64,000 nucleotides of DNA, from contig OY292275.1 of NCBI GenBank assembly GCA_958496175.1, forward strand, positions 54,141,701-54,205,700. The letters are read 5' to 3'. A program made the translations under genes and the position numbers. The DNA is from Sisyra terminalis (taxonomy: Eukaryota > Arthropoda > Insecta > Neuroptera > Sisyridae). Below, piece by piece: positions 53,237 to 64,000 of the stretch. Each line of letters opens with the position of its first letter. Within the stretch, counting starts at the first letter, position 1. The notes below the pieces were generated by a model. That model had not been told where the DNA came from, made no database searches, and was given only the letters and a program-made list of their open reading frames with translations.

Positions 53237-54283
53237 GTAGGGGAACCTGGAGCGGAACGGGGTACCTAAGTTTTAATTACAAATTACGAAAGATTTAAAG
53301 AAACAATCTTTTTGTTTTGTAATTTATATATTTATTTAATTCATTCTTTACAAATAAAAAAAGGTTTTATTGATTTAAATTAATAATTGATATTAAAAAT
53401 TAAATTTCAAAAATAAATGGAAATTTCCCATTCTGCCTCACCCTCTGGGGCACAATGAGAAATGAGCCTGGGTCGCAATAGGATACTTATTATTGGCTTA
53501 GTTCGCAGATGAAGACACTGTCATCATCGTGTTTAGCCCAACACATGCCAAATATACCCATTTTTGACAAATACTGCAGGAACACCAGATTTCATTAGAT
53601 TTGGAGTATAAATTCTGGCAGTATAAGCAGATTACCTCTGCATCTTCCGAATTTTCATATATATGGACTGTCGGCTAGTTTTCCTTATATATGTACGCAC
53701 TATCTGCTGATAAAATAAAAATGTCTATCTGAATGGTATATCTCATTCCGCCCCACACATTGTGCCCCAAAGCACCTTCCTCACAAGCACAACTCTTAAG
53801 GCAGGATGTATTGGTTATATTTGAATTATCACTAGGCTTTTAGTTACTCAACAGTCTGTTTTAACAAACATGTCATATAAATATTCAAACAAAAAATAGA
53901 ATATAGGATAATTACCTTAGTGTTAGTTTGTAAAAAATTAGAATTCGGAAATGTTTATTTCGACTTTTGATAAAAATAAAAACAACTACACTCTTTACTG
54001 GCGATAGCCTAGGTTTGTAAATTACACAGGTTGCTCCATTAGAAAAGAAAAATGACGTCATACGAAGAATTTTGAAATTGATCAGTCTGAAGATATGTAC
54101 GAATTTCTTCTGGATACATCACGTAGCCACCATGAGGCCACCTGTGTATTTTATAAACCTTGGGCGATAGCCACTTTTTATAATGCAGCACAGTTAATTG
54201 AACATTGAGTATGATTTTTACGCGTTTTTGTTACCTGTAACAAGCGCTAATTACATTTTCCATTCCGCCCCGTGTTCCCATAC
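53237..54283. mobile_element. GC-ended inverted-repeat element, about 1.05 kb
   Basis: Left end GGGGAACCTGGAGCGGAACG and inverted right end CCATTCCGCCCCGTGTTCCC enclose an AT-rich body. A second, inner inverted pair, GGGGCACAATGAGAAATGAG (53447) and TCATTCCGCCCCACACATTG (53742), is related to the ends. No coding content was recognised. Superfamily is unknown. Confidence 0.45.
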
Positions 54284-54423
54284 ATAGAATTAGAATATTA
54301 CATTACAATTGCATATATTTAAAACAGAGTAATAATATATTGAATTATGGGTTAAAACAAAATTACCAATAAAGCAAATAATATAATTTATTTGAAAATT
54401 ATATTAATGACTAGTCACTCAAA

Positions 54424-56170
54424 TTACCAATTGATCTTATTAATATTTTCTGCAATTTTTTTCGCTTAAAATTAAAAGTTTTAAGGTGGTTAGGTAACTT
54501 ATTAAAATATTTTATTGCAACAAAATAAGGATTCTTAGTGCTAATAGTTGTTGGCAGTTTTAATAAATTAGATCCAATTTGTGTATACTTATTATTATAT
54601 TCTTCTTTACAATTACTATAGTAGTATGTTAAAACACTGATAAGAAATGATTCCCTGATACCAAGGGATACCTTAGCAATATTACATGAAGTGAAATAAT
54701 TAATAAAACGATTTTGAATACTAGTTAATGGTCTAACACTATTTTTATATGACCCACCCCATGCAATTATGCCATAGTTGATTATGCTTTAAAATAATCC
54801 ATGATAAAAAGTTTTTAATACCAAGGGACTTAAGCATTTGCTCAATTTAAAGAATAAGAATGAAAAGTACCTTATTTTTTTGCTAATTCATAGATATGTG
54901 AGTACCATTTCATGTGTGCATCGAAAATTAGTCCCAGATACTTACAATTATCTACTCTTTTAAGTTCAACATTATTTATTTTAAGGTAGAAATTATCAGG
55001 AATACTATCAATGTAACTGCCAAAAGTAATATACGTAGACTTATCTATGTTGGGAGGCAATTGATTTTTTCTTAACCAATAGTCAATTTTGATTAACCAT
55101 CAAGTTAATATAAGGTTGACTTCAGCCCAAGTACTGCCAGAGCAGGGTATTACTGTATCATCTGCATATGAAACTAGAGCCCCATTAAGTAGACAATTAA
55201 AAATATCGTCAATATACAATATGAAGAGTAGTGAGCCCAGAATTGTTCCTTGAGGAACTCCTACTTTAACAATATTAGTTTTACTAATATTATTATTGAT
55301 AATAACACGTTGTACTCAATTAGTTTAATAGTTCTCGAATAGTTTATGAGGGATACCTTTAATATCACATCTCCAAAGTTTAACTAATAAAATTTAGTGA
55401 TTCACGGTGTCGAAAGCCTTTGCTAGATCAAGAATAACTAAAACCGTAGGTATATTTTTATCAATATTATCATATATATAATTCGAAGTAATTGCAAGAG
55501 CTTCGCTAGTACCTCTGTTTTTAACGAAACCAAATTGAAAATCAGAAATTAATTTATTTTTATCACAAAAATCATAGAGTTTACTGTAGATAACCTTCTC
55601 AAAAATTTTAGCTAAGTTAGAAATAAGCGAGATAGGTCTGTAGTTTGTAGTTAAATGTTTATCTCCAGATTTATATATAGGTATTATATCCGTTTTTTTC
55701 AAAGCTGTAGGCCAAATAGCACTGTTAATACATTTGTTAAAAATATACTCCAGGGGAGCGCTAATATCCGTAGCGATAAGTTTCAAAACTTTATTGCCAA
55801 TGATTTAATTTTAATTTCAGCTATTAATTTTTCAATTTCAAGACGATCTGTGGGCGTAAGAAAAATACTATTGGGGTTATACATATTTTTTTTTTATGTT
55901 TACGGGTTCGTATACTATTTTCTTAGTTAAATCAGCGCCAATGTTACTAAAAAATGGGACAAAATTATCAGCAATAGCATTATTATCGGAGATAATCTCT
56001 TCATTACATATGATATCATCAAGATCAGACGAGACTTTACGTTTTTACCCAATTTAAAAATTGCCATAGTTTTTTACAATCTTGACAGATTTCATTAGTA
56101 AACGTACTTTCATAACTGTTTTTAGCTAGCGAATAAATTTTATGAAACTTTTACTAATGATTTTATAAAA
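54424..56170 (-). mobile_element. Non-LTR retrotransposon, decayed (Jockey/CR1 group)
   Basis: Minus strand. The reverse transcriptase can be followed across several frames: a 130-codon block (55786-55394) with NYRPISLISNLAKIFEKVIY and FGFVKNRGTSEAL and LDLAKAFDTVNH; next GVPQGTILGSLLFILYIDDI; then the catalytic SYADDT at about 55170; then the thumb block 55060-54872 (KRVDNCKYLGLIFDAHMKW); and a C-terminal tail to about 54430 (GIIAWGGSYKNSVRPL-like). The 5' endonuclease is missing and frameshifts and stops are present, so it is a 5'-truncated dead copy. The pattern fits the Jockey/CR1 cluster; the clade needs a tree. Confidence 0.85.
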
Positions 56171-56174
56171 GATG

Positions 56175-57695
56175 AAACTTTGAAATCTACTTCTTCCTTT
56201 TTTCCTCAAAGGAAAGTTGTTAAAAAATAATTTGCAAATTAAAGTTATAATTTTTTTTCTCGATTTAATCGAACCGAAAAGATATTAGCTTACAGTAGTT
56301 ACAACTTTAATATCAAGGTTTCAAACTTCTTACTTTTCATGTTTGTTTTTCTTGATAATTTCCCCATTAAAGTATCAACGATTTGAATATGATCTCTAAT
56401 AGATATTTAAGTGCACTCAACTCTTATATCAATATTTGTCAAAGTTGGAAATGAAGTAGGTAAATATTCAAAGATTATTTTATCGATTTAGTTTCAATTG
56501 ATTAAACCATTGGTATAATAAAACTAACCGAAAAAAAATTAAAATTGGTCTCGCACCAATTTCAAATTTTTAATTTCCTTGGAAAGCAAAACTAATTTTT
56601 TGTTCTCATCAAAAATTAAATAATTTCTCTTACAATACAATGAAACAATGGTTTTCCATTAACTGATTTCCTTGATTTAGTTGCCCTTTGATTTTGGAAG
56701 TCTCTAATAAAATAGGTCCAACATAAATTTTATTCTTTATTGAAATATTTATAAATATTTAAATTTTAGAATTTATTATGCAATAGCCGATAAAGTTCGA
56801 CTTTATATGCATTTGTATGGGTGTTAATTAAATATTTTAAAACCATAGTTTGTGAAATATTATTGGTTTTAAAATATACATAATGAGTCACTTTTTTTGC
56901 TCCAATTTTATTTTAAGTCAACATCTATTTTTGGATCAATAGATTGTGACGTAGCCTTTATTTTCTACAGATGTTGATGACAAAAGGTAGAAACATTAAT
57001 TGTTGTTTATTGTTCGCTGTAGTAATTATCATAAATTAGTGTAAAAAATTATTCAATCCTTTCGTGGTTTTGAAGAATTACCTTGTGAATGTTTATCGTC
57101 CCATAAATCAATTACATAAAATATTTGTAAAATATATATTTAGAAAGAAAAATATGCCGAATTTTCAATATAATTTGTGATTCGCATTTTTTAAAATCAA
57201 CCATCGTTAATGCTACTTACTAAGATGAAATAGTTCCCACAAAATGTAACATGGTAGTTCTTCAATAGTATATTTATGCAAATATTAGGTTGATATCTAA
57301 GAAATGTCTTAAAAAATATCGAATTTTGAAGTTAATATATAAAACTGAATATCTTCTTTCAAATGCTATTTATTCAACTGAAATGTGGTTCATACATTAA
57401 AAAATCAATATACTTTTCCCAAAGAGATTTTAAAGTAGATAAGGCATTTTGAATTGATATGGGTGTACCAATCCATTTGATATCCCTCGTTAAAAATTTA
57501 TATGAAGACCTGGAATCTATCGAAAACCCCATATTCTTTCACCATTACTTTATAAGGTATACACTGAAATCATAATGCAGTTCGCCTTGGAGAAGTAGAA
57601 TGGTGGAATCAAAATTGGCGGAAAGTGATTGGTTTATATTATGTGCTGCTTTTGCAGGATTTTAACCAAGTTTATACTCATATAAAAACGAATAT
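56175..57695. other. Intergenic or intronic, nothing recognised
   Basis: AT-rich, no coding signal, no repeat with clear ends. Confidence 0.4.
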
Positions 57696-57698
57696 CAG

Positions 57699-58298
57699 TG
57701 GGATTCAACAAAATGGTACACTTCCGAGAAAATCTCCTTTTTTGAAATGTAATTCTGGCAATGGACAGTAGGACCAGTAGGATTCAACATAAGGGTACAC
57801 TTCCGAGAAAATTTCCTTTGTTGAAATGTAATTCTGGCAATGGACAGTAGGACCAGTAGGATTCAACATAAGAGTACACTTCCGAGAAAATTTCCTTTGT
57901 TGAAATGTAATTCTGGCAATGAACAGTAGGACCATAAAGGGTAGGACCAGTAGAATTCAACAAAAGGATACACTTCCGTGAAAATTTCCTTTGTTGAAAT
58001 GTAATTCTGGCAATGGACAGTAGGACCAGTAGGATTCAACATAAGGGTACACTTCCGAGAAAATCTCCTTTTTTGAAATGTAACTCTGGCAATAGACAGT
58101 AGGACCATAAAGGGTAGGACCAGTAGAATTCAACAAAAGGTACACTTCCGAGAAAATGTTTTTTGTTGAAATGTAATTCTGGTAATGGACAGTAGGACCA
58201 TAAAGGGTAGGACCAGTAGGATTCAACAAAAGGATACATTTCCGAGAAAATTTCCTTTGTTGAAATGTAATTCTGGCAATAGATAGTAGGACCATAAA
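57699..58298. repeat. Minisatellite, seven units of 79 or 93-94 bp
   Basis: The phrase ACTTCCGAGAAAAT recurs at 57720, 57799, 57878, 57972, 58051, 58144 and (as ATTTCCGAGAAAAT) 58238. Spacings are 79, 79, 94, 79, 93, 94. The long form contains an extra 15-base insert (ATAAAGGGTAGGACC). The units are highly alike. Open frames of 67-128 codons on the minus strand arise from the repeat and need not be coding. Confidence 0.93.
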
Positions 58299-58299
58299 T

Positions 58300-58409
58300 G
58301 AGATGATACTAAAAAAGATGGTATAATGAAAACAGGGATACAAACGTTCGCGAATACAAACGTTGTATCTAAGTTATTTTTAAAATTTGCTGGAGTTATC
58401 AACGTCGAA
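58300..58409. other. Spacer
   Basis: Short AT-rich spacer after the minisatellite; nothing recognised. Confidence 0.4.
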
Positions 58410-59255
58410 AAGCAGGGCTTACAAGTATAATTTTATTCTGTAAAAAATTTTGAGACTTAATAAATTATTTTCCCAATAATATTAGGTAAGCAAATTTCTT
58501 TGAAATTTTCAGTCAATGGTTTAATTTTTCCTCATGAATCATTCATTAATATCTAATAAACATAAATGATTTATAATTTTTGACCTTTCATCGAAAAATT
58601 TAAAAAAAAAACATTTTTCCATCAATTGTGACCAATGACATTGACTTACAGGAATGTTTAAAGATCACAAAACGAGTTGTGAATTTTAAGAATGTTATGG
58701 AGATACAATCTGAGACAAAAGTATATAATAATAAAAATTCGTGAATAATTACGTCGTATAGCGGATCATGAGGCGAATAAATAGGCTAATACTAACAAAA
58801 TTACGTATAAAATCATAGTATTTTTAAATTGCAATAACTTCTTAACAATTTAGTGAATCGCTTTAAAATTTTCACAAATGCTTTAGCATGGAATAAGGAA
58901 CCCTGGTCTGGTAGCATTTTTACATACCTTCATAACATCCTTAAAAAAATTGATCAAAAAGCAGAACTTGCAAACATGATTTTATTCTGCCAAAAATATT
59001 ACAACTATGTAAATCATTTTCCCAATAATATTAGCCAAGCAAATTTCTTTGAAATTTTCAGCCAATGCTAACTATAATGTTTTAGTTTTTCCCCATGAAT
59101 CATTCATTCATTCATTAATATCTAATAAACATAAATGATTTATAATTTTTGACCTTTCATTGAAAAGTTTTAAAAAACCATTTGTCCAACAATTGGGACC
59201 AATGACAATGAATTACCGGAAAGTTTCAAGATCATAAAACGAGTTGCGATTTTTA
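58410..59255. repeat. Direct duplication, about 548-bp period
   Basis: Copy one 58410-58692 and copy two 58958-59255 share CCCAATAATATTAG, CAAATTTCTTTGAAATTTTC and TCTAATAAACATAAATGATT. They differ by scattered substitutions and small indels (for example an extra ATTCATTC repeat in the second). The intervening 265 bases are not clearly duplicated. Confidence 0.8.
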
Positions 59256-59259
59256 AGTG

Positions 59260-61500
59260 AATTGAACCACAATCTTCAACCATCCGCCAAAGTCATCCGC
59301 ATATTTGGTCACCTGAATAATATTATCCATTGAGAAGAATATGAATGAACTATTGGCAATGTATACAATTTACCATTTGTGGTCATATTCAAAAAAAACC
59401 GTGACGCCTTCTACATATATTAGTCAACGTGATGAGAGGAGACGCGGGGTGAGGGGGGCGACATATGGCGTAATTGTTTGAAACGAGCGAAATTTAAAAA
59501 TTGCTAACGTGACCGTAATTTTTATTGGACGAAAACGATGTGTAATTGGTCTTAATCAGAGGTCATTTTGGCTAATTAGTGCAAAAATTTTCCGCCGTAG
59601 GCGTTCGTGTTGATTTTGATTTTCTATTACGTTTTTTTTTTTTTGGTAAATCTATGATGAAAAATGTCATTAGTGAACACTACACATGTATGTGTAATAT
59701 GGAAATACGGAAATTGTTCACCGGAAATGTTGAATATTCATTATATGGCCCGAATGTGTGTTCCGTTAGACATTCAACTAACCACCCACCTATGTCTGAC
59801 CTGACTTATCACCGGAGGATATGAAAAAAATCAAACCAATTTTCCATTAAAAATTTGAAAAATTCAAAGTGATTCATCTAAAAACCGATAGGTACTCTTA
59901 TATCATATTTATTATTACTAAATATGACGAATTTTCTCTGAGTCAATTCATAAATAAATCATGAATGCTTTAATTATATAAATTTGTGAAATAATTATGG
60001 ACATTTTTTTCTCTTTATTACTAATAATTTCGGTTTGTTAAACAAATAAAGGAATACACTCTTTCGCAGAACGGTTTTATATAATTTTCTTTTGGATTGT
60101 CTTAAATTTTTCCCATATCAAATCTTTGATAGCTATTATAACGGCAAGACGCCCACCTTTAAAGGCCTAGAAATTTAAATATTTAAAGTAACTTATCTAT
60201 TGTGTAATCATTTTCTTCAAACATTGATTAAAGTAATGTAAGCAAAAAATATTTAAAAAAAAAACTCATAAATGACGTCATTATTCACTATCCATGTACA
60301 CAGATAAAACTTAGTTTCTTCAGCACGAAATTCAAAACCTACGATGTTATTACATTTCAATTGAAGTACTAAATGATGGCATTTGGTTTAGCCGGTGATT
60401 TCCCCGGTTTGTTTTCCTTTGTTTTGATTTAAATTGCGCGCCTAAAATTTACATGGATGAGTAGGAGATATTTTCTTGGGGCTGATTGGTGAAATGAAAG
60501 AATTGTGCAATTGATGAGATCATCGCTTGGATTGTCGATGATTAGGCATTGTGATCTAGGTGGAGGGACGGAGGAATATTTATCAGTCTATATAAGAAAA
60601 TTGGAAGATTGGCCTTCAGATTCTTTAACGTTGATTTTTTTGTGTTCAAATCATATCCGCTATGGACGGCTGTGGTCGATGAAATTTCTTCTTGATTTAT
60701 GCCCCATACTTTTTCTTCGAATATATAAATTCAAAATTCGTACTTTTTGGAGTTGAAAATTAATACATTTCTGATAAATTTGCATATTTGGAGATCATTA
60801 AGCCGAAAAATTTGGTTTATGTAAAACCAATTATAAGTAAGTGAGGTCAAAACGTGATCGGAGATTAATTTAAAGTCGTTTTTTTTTTCTAAGTAAAATT
60901 GATTCGGAGATATGATACAATTTTGTGGTTTAAATTATTGGAAACAAAAATAATTTTATTGCTATAGAGAAAGTTTAAATTGTTTAAAAAAAAATGACCG
61001 ATTTTTTTATTAAGACTTGCGTCAATAAGCAAACGAAACCGCAGGTTTGTAAATAAAACACGAACTACTTTATTTTCTCAACGTTCAACGTTAATTGAGA
61101 ATTTAAACTTTAATCTTAGCTAATTTGTTAACACTGAATCTAAGATTGACTTCCAAACTCCAAATACTTTTTAAAGTATAAACGCACGATTTTATTTTCA
61201 TACGCAAGATTTATAATTAACATCCTATTAATCTTTCAAATCTATTACACCGCCCCAGGTGATTTAGTTCGTGAAACGAAAACCTGCCCTTAATTATGCG
61301 AATTTTATATGAAAAAAAAAATTTAGCGATACGGGCAATTATTTCGAAACAAGCCGGTATATGTACTGCTAAAAGAATTGAATATTTTTTGCCACATTTA
61401 TGGCTTTTACTTGTTTAACTTTCTGTTGGTTTTATGATAGTAAATTAAAGTTTCAACTTCAGAGACGTTCATTTTCACTAGGGACAAGCTAAAAGTTTAG
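59260..61500. other. Intergenic or intronic; small G-rich patch
   Basis: At 59428-59465 there is a G-rich run (GAGACGCGGGGTGAGGGGGG) unlike its surroundings. Elsewhere AT-rich, with a chance frame at 60505-60756. Around 61020-61260 there is a block that could be an LTR-like fragment, but no partner was seen. Confidence 0.3.
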
Positions 61501-61506
61501 CTATCA

Positions 61507-61852
61507 ACATACAACTTTGAAGAAATTTAAAATTTCCAGACATTTAGTTAAGTTCCCTGACCCAACGAAATTCCCTGACCACGATACGTCCTGTATATCC
61601 TGGAACACTTATTGTGAAAATACGCAGGAGAAATTCTTATATATTTATAAATTTTTAAGAAAACTCTGCTATTCCCTAGTGGAATATGCTACTACAAAAA
61701 ATTTGAGCAAAAGATTTTTTGATCGTTGGAATTTTTCCTACGTATTTTCACAGTATGTGGTCCAATATGTACAGTGGTTAGGGAATTTCATTGGGTCAGG
61801 GATCTTAACAAAATATCTGGAAACTTTGAATTTCTTCAAAGTTTTACGTTGA
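61507..61852. repeat. Inverted repeat about 340 bp
   Basis: CTTTGAAGAAATTTAAAATT and AAGTTCCCTGACCCAACGAA near 61514-61570 are matched in inverse at about 61785-61845 (TTCATTGGGTCAGGGATCTT). The 111-codon frame 61517-61852 spans it from arm to arm and is therefore suspect. The right arm is part of the following tandem duplication. Confidence 0.6.
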
Positions 61853-62706
61853 ATAATAAGTTCAATATAATATATCAACTGTTTATTATAAAAGTGGTGT
61901 AAGTCAATTATAAGGACAGTCCATGCAAAATATTTTGTATTTGTAATTAGAGCAGATTATGTTGATATTTGAACCTTTAAAGTTGCACAATTTATTATTA
62001 TTTTTCGTTATAACATTATTAACTTTTTTGGTAGTCAAATTTAAATGCTTATAATTGGAAAAATTATACTATTAGAGTGTTCCATAAGTTTCTTCCCTTT
62101 TTCTTTTGTAAAATGAATACTCAATATTTACGGTTTAAGAAATTATTTATTTTGTTATATAAAAACGCTTTTTCTCTATTACCTCTTTTATACCTCATTA
62201 TGCCTTCTTTCGGAATTTTTCCTACGTATTTTCACAGTAAGTGGTCCAATATGTACAGTGATTAGGGAATTTCATTGAGCCAGGGAACTTCACAAAATAT
62301 CTGGGAACTTTAAATTTCTTCAAAGTTTTACGTTGAATAATAAGTTCAGTAGAATATATCAACTGTTGATTTTAAAAGTGATCTAAGTCAATTACAAGGA
62401 CAGTCTATGCGAAATATTTTGTATTTGTAATTAGAGCAGATTATGTTGGTATTTGAATCTTTAAAGTTGCACAATTTATCAATTTAATATTAGTTTTCGT
62501 CATAGAATTATTAACTTTTTTGGTACTTAAATTTAAATTTTTATAATTGGAAAAACTATACTATTAGGTGTTCCATAAGTTTCTTCCCTTTTTCTTTTTT
62601 TATATAAAATTAGAATATTTTTGTTTAAGAATTTTTTTATTTTGTTACATAAGAACCCTTTTGCTCTATTACCTCCTTTATACCTCATTATGTCTTCTTT
62701 CCAAAA
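61725..62706. repeat. Tandem duplication, 491-bp period
   Basis: Copy one 61725-62215 and copy two 62216-62706 share TTTTCCTACGTATTTTCACA, AATTTCATTG, TCAAAGTTTTACGTTGAATA and GTTCCATAAGTTTCTTCCC (62077 and 62568). Differences are mostly substitutions. Short open frames MFHKFLPFFF in both copies reflect the duplication. Confidence 0.88.
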
Positions 62707-62709
62707 TTG

Positions 62710-64000
62710 CTAATTTTTGGACAATAAATAATCTTGGAAATACGATTTTAATTATGGCAATGTATGACCACATATTGGATTAGTGGTAAAAGAAAAGCTT
62801 ATTGCAACTCGGCTTCAAAATCCACATAAAAATTATTGTAAAACAGGAATTAAATTCCTGAATTTCGATTGGCCTAAAATCCTCAACATACCAACATAGG
62901 AAAGGCCTTTATAAATAAGGCCAAAAACAAGAGAAAATTCAGTTCAAGTTTACTTTTCGAAAAAGAGTACATCTTCCAAATTCTTCACCAATAATCTTCC
63001 AAACTGATATACATTACAGAAATCAGTTATATTCCTCAGCATTCGACAAAATGAGGAATTAAGAAGTAAATAATTGGAAAAAGTAAATCCCGCTTTGCTA
63101 ACAGTATCATTAACTAGCGTAGGTACTAAAAGAGTACCAAAAATACTAAAATTACGTTCCAGGCTTAATGATAGTACAATTGATGCATTATATTTATGTA
63201 TAATATTTTTTTAATATAATTTTTTTCAAAATATTTATATAAAAATCACATTTCAGAAATTTGGAATAGTATCATGGATTGTATAGTGAATTTACTCTTT
63301 TTTGTGATTTAAATACATACGATGTTTGAATGTTTGTTGCTCCTTTACTTGTTCATGATTCTTTATACTTATACTATTATTACTTACAGTTGATTTTTTT
63401 GATATTTAATTGAAAAATAAAAGAAAGAAATATTTATGATTTCTGTCTTTTTATAAAATTCCTACTACCGGTACTCCGGTATTAAGATCGTTTAGAACAT
63501 AATCACAAGTGATGAGAAAAAATTGAAATTAATACTGTAGATAGCCAATTGTTTGACTATGTTTCTGTAAAATTTCAATTCGATTTGAGGCTTATTAACG
63601 GAGTGGAAAAATCGTAAAGTTACGTAATTTTGAACCCTTTAACACAGGATAAATGGAGAAAGTTTTGCGTAATCGTAATCAATTCATAATAGCTATTTTC
63701 GTAGAAATTATCTTTTTTTGAAATCAATAGCGATGCATTCTCTGAAATATTCCGCGTTAATCAACATCAAAATTATTAAAATTTAGGGGTTTCTAAACAA
63801 AATATTTCATCGTAAAGATAAAAAATCGTCTCAAAATTCAATCCGAAAGTATAAATACCTTATAGAAATATCTACAACGTTTACTTATAAGCACAAAGAA
63901 ATACCCATTTTTCTCATAATTCCCCAATGTACTTCTTACCACCTTAAAATCTAAAAAATATCAAATATTGGTATTGAAATTTTGGGCCGGTATTACACAA
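62710..64000. other. Intergenic or intronic, nothing recognised
   Basis: AT-rich to the window end. No coding signal or defined repeat was seen, apart from scattered short motifs. Confidence 0.4.

Noticed and set aside
57705..58343. Repetitive open frames of 67-128 codons on the minus strand
   Set aside because: They come from the minisatellite units; the unit lengths 79 and 94 are not multiples of three, so the frame changes along the array.
61020..61260. LTR-like block with a CACCGCCCC stretch
   Set aside because: No second LTR, primer-binding site or retroviral-type coding sequence nearby.
61517..61852. 111-codon frame
   Set aside because: It runs from one arm of an inverted repeat to the other and partly repeats in the tandem duplication, so it is very likely not coding.
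31816..64000. Search for CCG-type tetraspanin loop exons
   Set aside because: No TGTTGTGG/TGCTGTGG-type site with a proper acceptor was found on plus, so no further exon is claimed.
1..64000. CRISPR arrays, operons, bacterial promoters or ribosome binding sites
   Set aside because: The gene structure is clearly eukaryotic and the only regular array is the minisatellite at 57.7 kb.

Overview
This is a 64 kb stretch of AT-rich nuclear DNA from an animal, almost certainly an insect. Genes are sparse and split by GT-AG introns, and the rest is a dense layer of mostly short, decayed transposons (mariner/IS630, hAT, MULE, TTAA-type, Helitron-like, a non-LTR retrotransposon, a tRNA-type SINE and many foldback or MITE elements). 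The order and species cannot be fixed from the sequence alone.

Genes. Four tetraspanin genes or gene parts form a cluster: one on the minus strand (about 941-1929), a compact complete one on plus (5733-6771), a long complete one on plus (12607-24370, five exons, introns swollen by transposons), and a first exon on plus (31756-31815) whose later exons are not found here and probably lie beyond 64000. All splice junctions placed are phase 0. In all three genes with the large extracellular loop present, an intron falls just before the CCG motif, which points to tandem duplication from one ancestor. About 200 bp past the stop of the third tetraspanin sits an intronless 1131-codon gene for an HDAC6-like tandem deacetylase (24568-27963). 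Its first catalytic domain has lost its metal and catalytic residues, its second looks intact, and no ubiquitin-binding zinc finger is seen.

Layout. 1-5700: minus-strand tetraspanin, palindromic elements, an unexplained 183-codon ORF. 5.7-7.1 kb: compact tetraspanin. 7.1-12.6 kb: SINE, Helitron-like piece, palindromes, pogo-like MITE, TTAA element. 12.6-24.4 kb: third tetraspanin; intron 1 carries a nested IS630 element, two mariner relics and a large palindrome with a MITE nested in it; intron 4 carries a young 1.2 kb foldback with a 9-bp target duplication. 24.5-28 kb: HDAC6-like gene. 28-31 kb: repeats and a GC-rich patch. 31.6-31.8 kb: promoter and first exon of the fourth tetraspanin. 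32-64 kb: no convincing host exon; hAT, MULE, Helitron-like and non-LTR relics, TTAA elements, segmental tandem duplications and a minisatellite.

Functionally, tetraspanins organise membrane microdomains and the HDAC6-like protein is expected to be a cytoplasmic lysine deacetylase; nothing in the sequence shows that they act together. The most interesting items are the HDAC6-like gene with one dead domain, the young MULE-like foldback, hammerhead-ribozyme-like cores scattered in repeats, and a MITE family whose 8-bp target duplications can be read directly.
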